The notes under the pieces are model-generated. The model was not told where the DNA came from and ran no database searches. It saw nothing but the letters and a program-made list of their open reading frames with translations. Below, one piece after another: positions 62,109 to 64,000 of a DNA stretch of 64,000 nucleotides. The stretch covers positions 56,222 through 120,221 of the forward strand of contig NZ_QGGR01000028.1 in the NCBI RefSeq assembly GCF_003148685.1, given 5' to 3'. The translations under genes and the position numbers were made by a program. Each line of letters opens with the position of its first letter. Positions within the stretch are counted from its first letter, which is position 1. This DNA comes from Actinoplanes xinjiangensis. Its GTDB lineage: Bacteria > Actinomycetota > Actinomycetes > Mycobacteriales > Micromonosporaceae.

Positions 62109-63554
62109 TCAGCCATGGTGAACCCGGCCTCGTCCGGCACCTTTGGCGGCGTACATGGCGGTGTCGGCACGCCGTAGCTGCGCGTTGGGGTTGTCGCCCT
62201 GGGCCGCGGTGATGACGCCGATGCTCGCGCCGATGTACACCGTCCGTTCACCGAGTTCGAACGGCTGTGCCAGCTCCTGAACGATGCGTTCGGCGATGGC
62301 ACCGGCCGTGCGGTCGTCGGTCCAGGGCAGAATGACGGCGAACTCGTCCCCACCGAGCCGAGCGATGACATCCCCGGCTCGCACGACGCCACGCAGCCGG
62401 TCCGCGACGCCCAGCAGGATGTTGTCGCCGGCGTCATGACCGAGTTTGTCGTTGACCGGCTTGAACCCGTCGAGGTCGATGTACAGCAAGGCGGTAGGGC
62501 CCACCTCACCGGTTAGCGACTGCTGCCAGCAGGTGTGAAAGCGCCGGCGGTTCGCCAAGCCGGTCAGCTGATCGGTGCTCGCCTGCACCTCGGTCGATTT
62601 CAGGGTGTCGGTCAGCAGCACCACCAGGCCGTGCAGGCGGGCGATGACCAGCAGAAACAGGATCACGCAACCCGACACGATCACCGGAATGTTGATCTCG
62701 GTACCGCGCAGCCATTCGATGACCAGTGCTGCGGGTGCCATGAGGCTGGCTGCCGCCAGCGCGATCAGCCGCCGCACGCCGATCGGGCCCTCAGCCACCG
62801 GCGGCGACAGCCGTGACATGTCGGCCATGCTCGGGTGCAGCGCGGCCGCGCCGGCGAACGCGTACATCAGCATCCAGGCCGCATCGATCGGGTCGCCGGC
62901 GTTGTAGCCGCTCGTGAGCTCCATGAATCCGTAGACCACATCGCCGACAAGCATGGCCACCATCGCGGCCACGGAGAGCCGGTAGGCCGGCGGCTGATCC
63001 CCGCGGCCGGTGGTCAGCCGTACCAGCACCGCCAGAAGCAGTAGGTCGGCCATCGGATAGGCCAGTGACACCGCGCGAGCCAGAACGTCGAGGTCGCTGG
63101 CGTGAACGTACGGTTCCATCAGGAAGACCCACGACAGCATGGCAGCGCCGGTGGCCAGTACCAGCGCGTCCAGTAGGCCGGGCCGGTCCTTGCCCGGCCT
63201 GCGCGCCCGCACCAGGCCGAGCAGGCCCCCGGCGAGCAGAGGGTAGGAGCCCAGATAGAAGGCGTCCGCGATCGACGGGAAGACGTCACGGTCCAATACC
63301 GAGCTCTGCACCCAGTAGATGACGTCACCGGCGGCGAACAGCAGCCAACCCGTCGCCATGCCGTACCACGGCCAGCGCACCGCAGGCCGGTGCCGCGCCA
63401 CTCCGACGACGGTGGCGACCACCGCGGAGACACCGAGCAGCCCCGACAGGACCATCTTGACCGGCTCCCACGGTGCCAGGAAGCACGCGGCCACCACCAG
63501 GACGCTCACCGCGAGGAACACCGACCACGCGTGACGACCGAACCGCAGCACCAT
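62109..63554 (-). CDS. Membrane diguanylate cyclase (GGDEF)
   Basis: A 481-residue protein from ATG 63554 behind GAGGGAG. The N-terminal ~310 residues hold eight to ten membrane helices, a buried sensor of unknown signal. The GGDEF domain follows: 'STDQLTGLANRRRFHTCW', 'LYIDLDGFKPVNDKLGHDAGD' (in two parts) and the active-site motif 'RLGGDEFAVIL'. No EAL domain is attached. It should make cyclic di-GMP, and is the second GGDEF protein in the window. Confidence 0.92.
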   Translation of the reverse strand: MVLRFGRHAWSVFLAVSVLVVAACFLAPWEPVKMVLSGLLGVSAVVATVVGVARHRPAVRWPWYGMATGWLLFAAGDVIYWVQSSVLDRDVFPSIADAFYLGSYPLLAGGLLGLVRARRPGKDRPGLLDALVLATGAAMLSWVFLMEPYVHASDLDVLARAVSLAYPMADLLLLAVLVRLTTGRGDQPPAYRLSVAAMVAMLVGDVVYGFMELTSGYNAGDPIDAAWMLMYAFAGAAALHPSMADMSRLSPPVAEGPIGVRRLIALAAASLMAPAALVIEWLRGTEINIPVIVSGCVILFLLVIARLHGLVVLLTDTLKSTEVQASTDQLTGLANRRRFHTCWQQSLTGEVGPTALLYIDLDGFKPVNDKLGHDAGDNILLGVADRLRGVVRAGDVIARLGGDEFAVILPWTDDRTAGAIAERIVQELAQPFELGERTVYIGASIGVITAAQGDNPNAQLRRADTAMYAAKGAGRGRVHHG

Positions 63555-63718
63555 GACTCCCTCGAACCAGCAATCCCTGACGCTGTGATCGGGAACAGTC
63601 GCCTGGATCTGAGGCATCGCCGCGGTGGTTCTTCTTACTGGTGCCGGGTGTTAGAGACGGAACAGACCGCCCGGAACGTAGTCGTGCACGACATCACGAC
63701 CGACACGGGACCGTAATG

Positions 63719-63769
63719 CGAACGGCACCTCTCTACTGCAGGCGTCTTGACAAAGAGACGTGCCGTTCG
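63719..63769. repeat. Hairpin with 10-bp arms beside an IS end
   Basis: CGAACGGCAC (63719-63728) pairs with GTGCCGTTCG (63760-63769); the stem can extend inward with a bulge (CTCT/AGAG). It lies in a 355-base stretch (63555-63909) without a supported gene, between the GGDEF gene and an insertion sequence. Confidence 0.5.
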
Positions 63770-63909
63770 GTTCGTCTGACGGCGAGCCGCCGGTCCGGGC
63801 TGGTTTCTTCGGTCGGGCTGTCTTATGGTCAGGGCCCGGTCCAACTGCCCAATGCAGTCGCGGCCTATGCGGTCGCCGCCTGCTGCGCATCGTCGCCGCG
63901 AGCTGGGGA

Positions 63910-64000
63910 GTGTCAAGAAAACGGTGTAACTCGATTTGTTGAAGGTCAGTTACGGCCTGCGGTGAGGCGTCCTTCGAAGGCGAGGTCGAAGGCGTTGAGT
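63910..64000 (-). mobile_element. End of an IS256-family insertion sequence, cut by the window edge
   Basis: The minus strand reads '...LNAFDLAFEGRLTAGRN' and stops at 63946-63948, the typical C-terminus of actinobacterial IS256 (Mutator-type) transposases. The following GTGTCAAGAAAACGGTGTAAC (63910-63930, written here in two parts as GTGTCAAGAAAACGG and TGTAAC) is the likely terminal inverted repeat. Only the transposase end is inside the window. Confidence 0.7.

Noticed and set aside
1..64000. CRISPR arrays, tRNA or rRNA genes
   Set aside because: No regularly spaced repeats with unique spacers, and no tRNA- or rRNA-like segments were noticed by reading; a covariance-model scan was not possible.

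Overview
The window is very GC-rich, with strong G/C in third codon positions, GTG and TTG starts and several apparently leaderless genes. It carries families typical of filamentous Actinobacteria: a SARP regulator, LGFP-repeat and ricin-lectin exoproteins, and PadR- and ArsR-controlled small operons. It reads as an Actinoplanes/Micromonosporaceae-like chromosome; that assignment is inference, since no rRNA or tRNA gene is present to confirm it.

The centrepiece (about 7.6-26.1 kb) is a complete thiopeptide gene cluster of the nosiheptide type. A 59-residue precursor ends in the 13-residue core SCTTCECCCSCSS, which I recognise from memory as the nosiheptide core. Around it are recognisable counterparts of all sixteen nos genes: SARP regulator (nosP), C-terminal amide-forming protein (nosA), pyridine synthase (nosO), HemW-like radical SAM enzyme (nosN), precursor (nosM), and then one tightly coupled operon. 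That operon holds the tryptophan-cleaving radical SAM enzyme (nosL), the acyltransferase, carrier and ligase that load the indolic acid (nosK, nosJ, nosI), the azole-forming proteins (nosH, nosG, nosF), the split dehydratase (nosE, nosD) and two P450s (nosC, nosB). The gene order matches the nos lettering except that nosA lies beside nosP. No ribosome-protecting methyltransferase or dedicated exporter is visible in the window.

Left flank (0-7 kb): a truncated membrane protein gene, a Tat-exported alpha/beta hydrolase, a short-chain dehydrogenase divergent from an XRE-type regulator, and three small membrane proteins. Right flank of the cluster (26-36.7 kb): a secreted pseudoprotease with two ricin-type lectin domains, a secreted phospholipase A2 with 40-residue and LGFP repeats, a LuxR-type two-component system, a CPBP protease-like membrane protein, an ArsR/luciferase-like oxidoreductase pair and a CAP-domain exoprotein.

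36.9-38.9 kb is a small toxin-antitoxin or defence-like island: an AbiEii-type nucleotidyltransferase with its partner, and a Panacea (SocA-like) protein with an unknown partner. 39-50.5 kb holds two GNAT acetyltransferases, a large secreted sugar-dehydrogenase-like protein with duplicated modules, an MMPL transporter and a membrane NACHT-type ATPase of about 1,180 residues. 50.5-64 kb holds two GGDEF proteins, a stand-alone lycopene cyclase, an OmpR/histidine-kinase pair, a PadR operon with a clear palindromic operator, a TlpA/CcdA thiol-redox pair, several small unknown proteins and, at the right edge, the end of an IS256-family insertion sequence.
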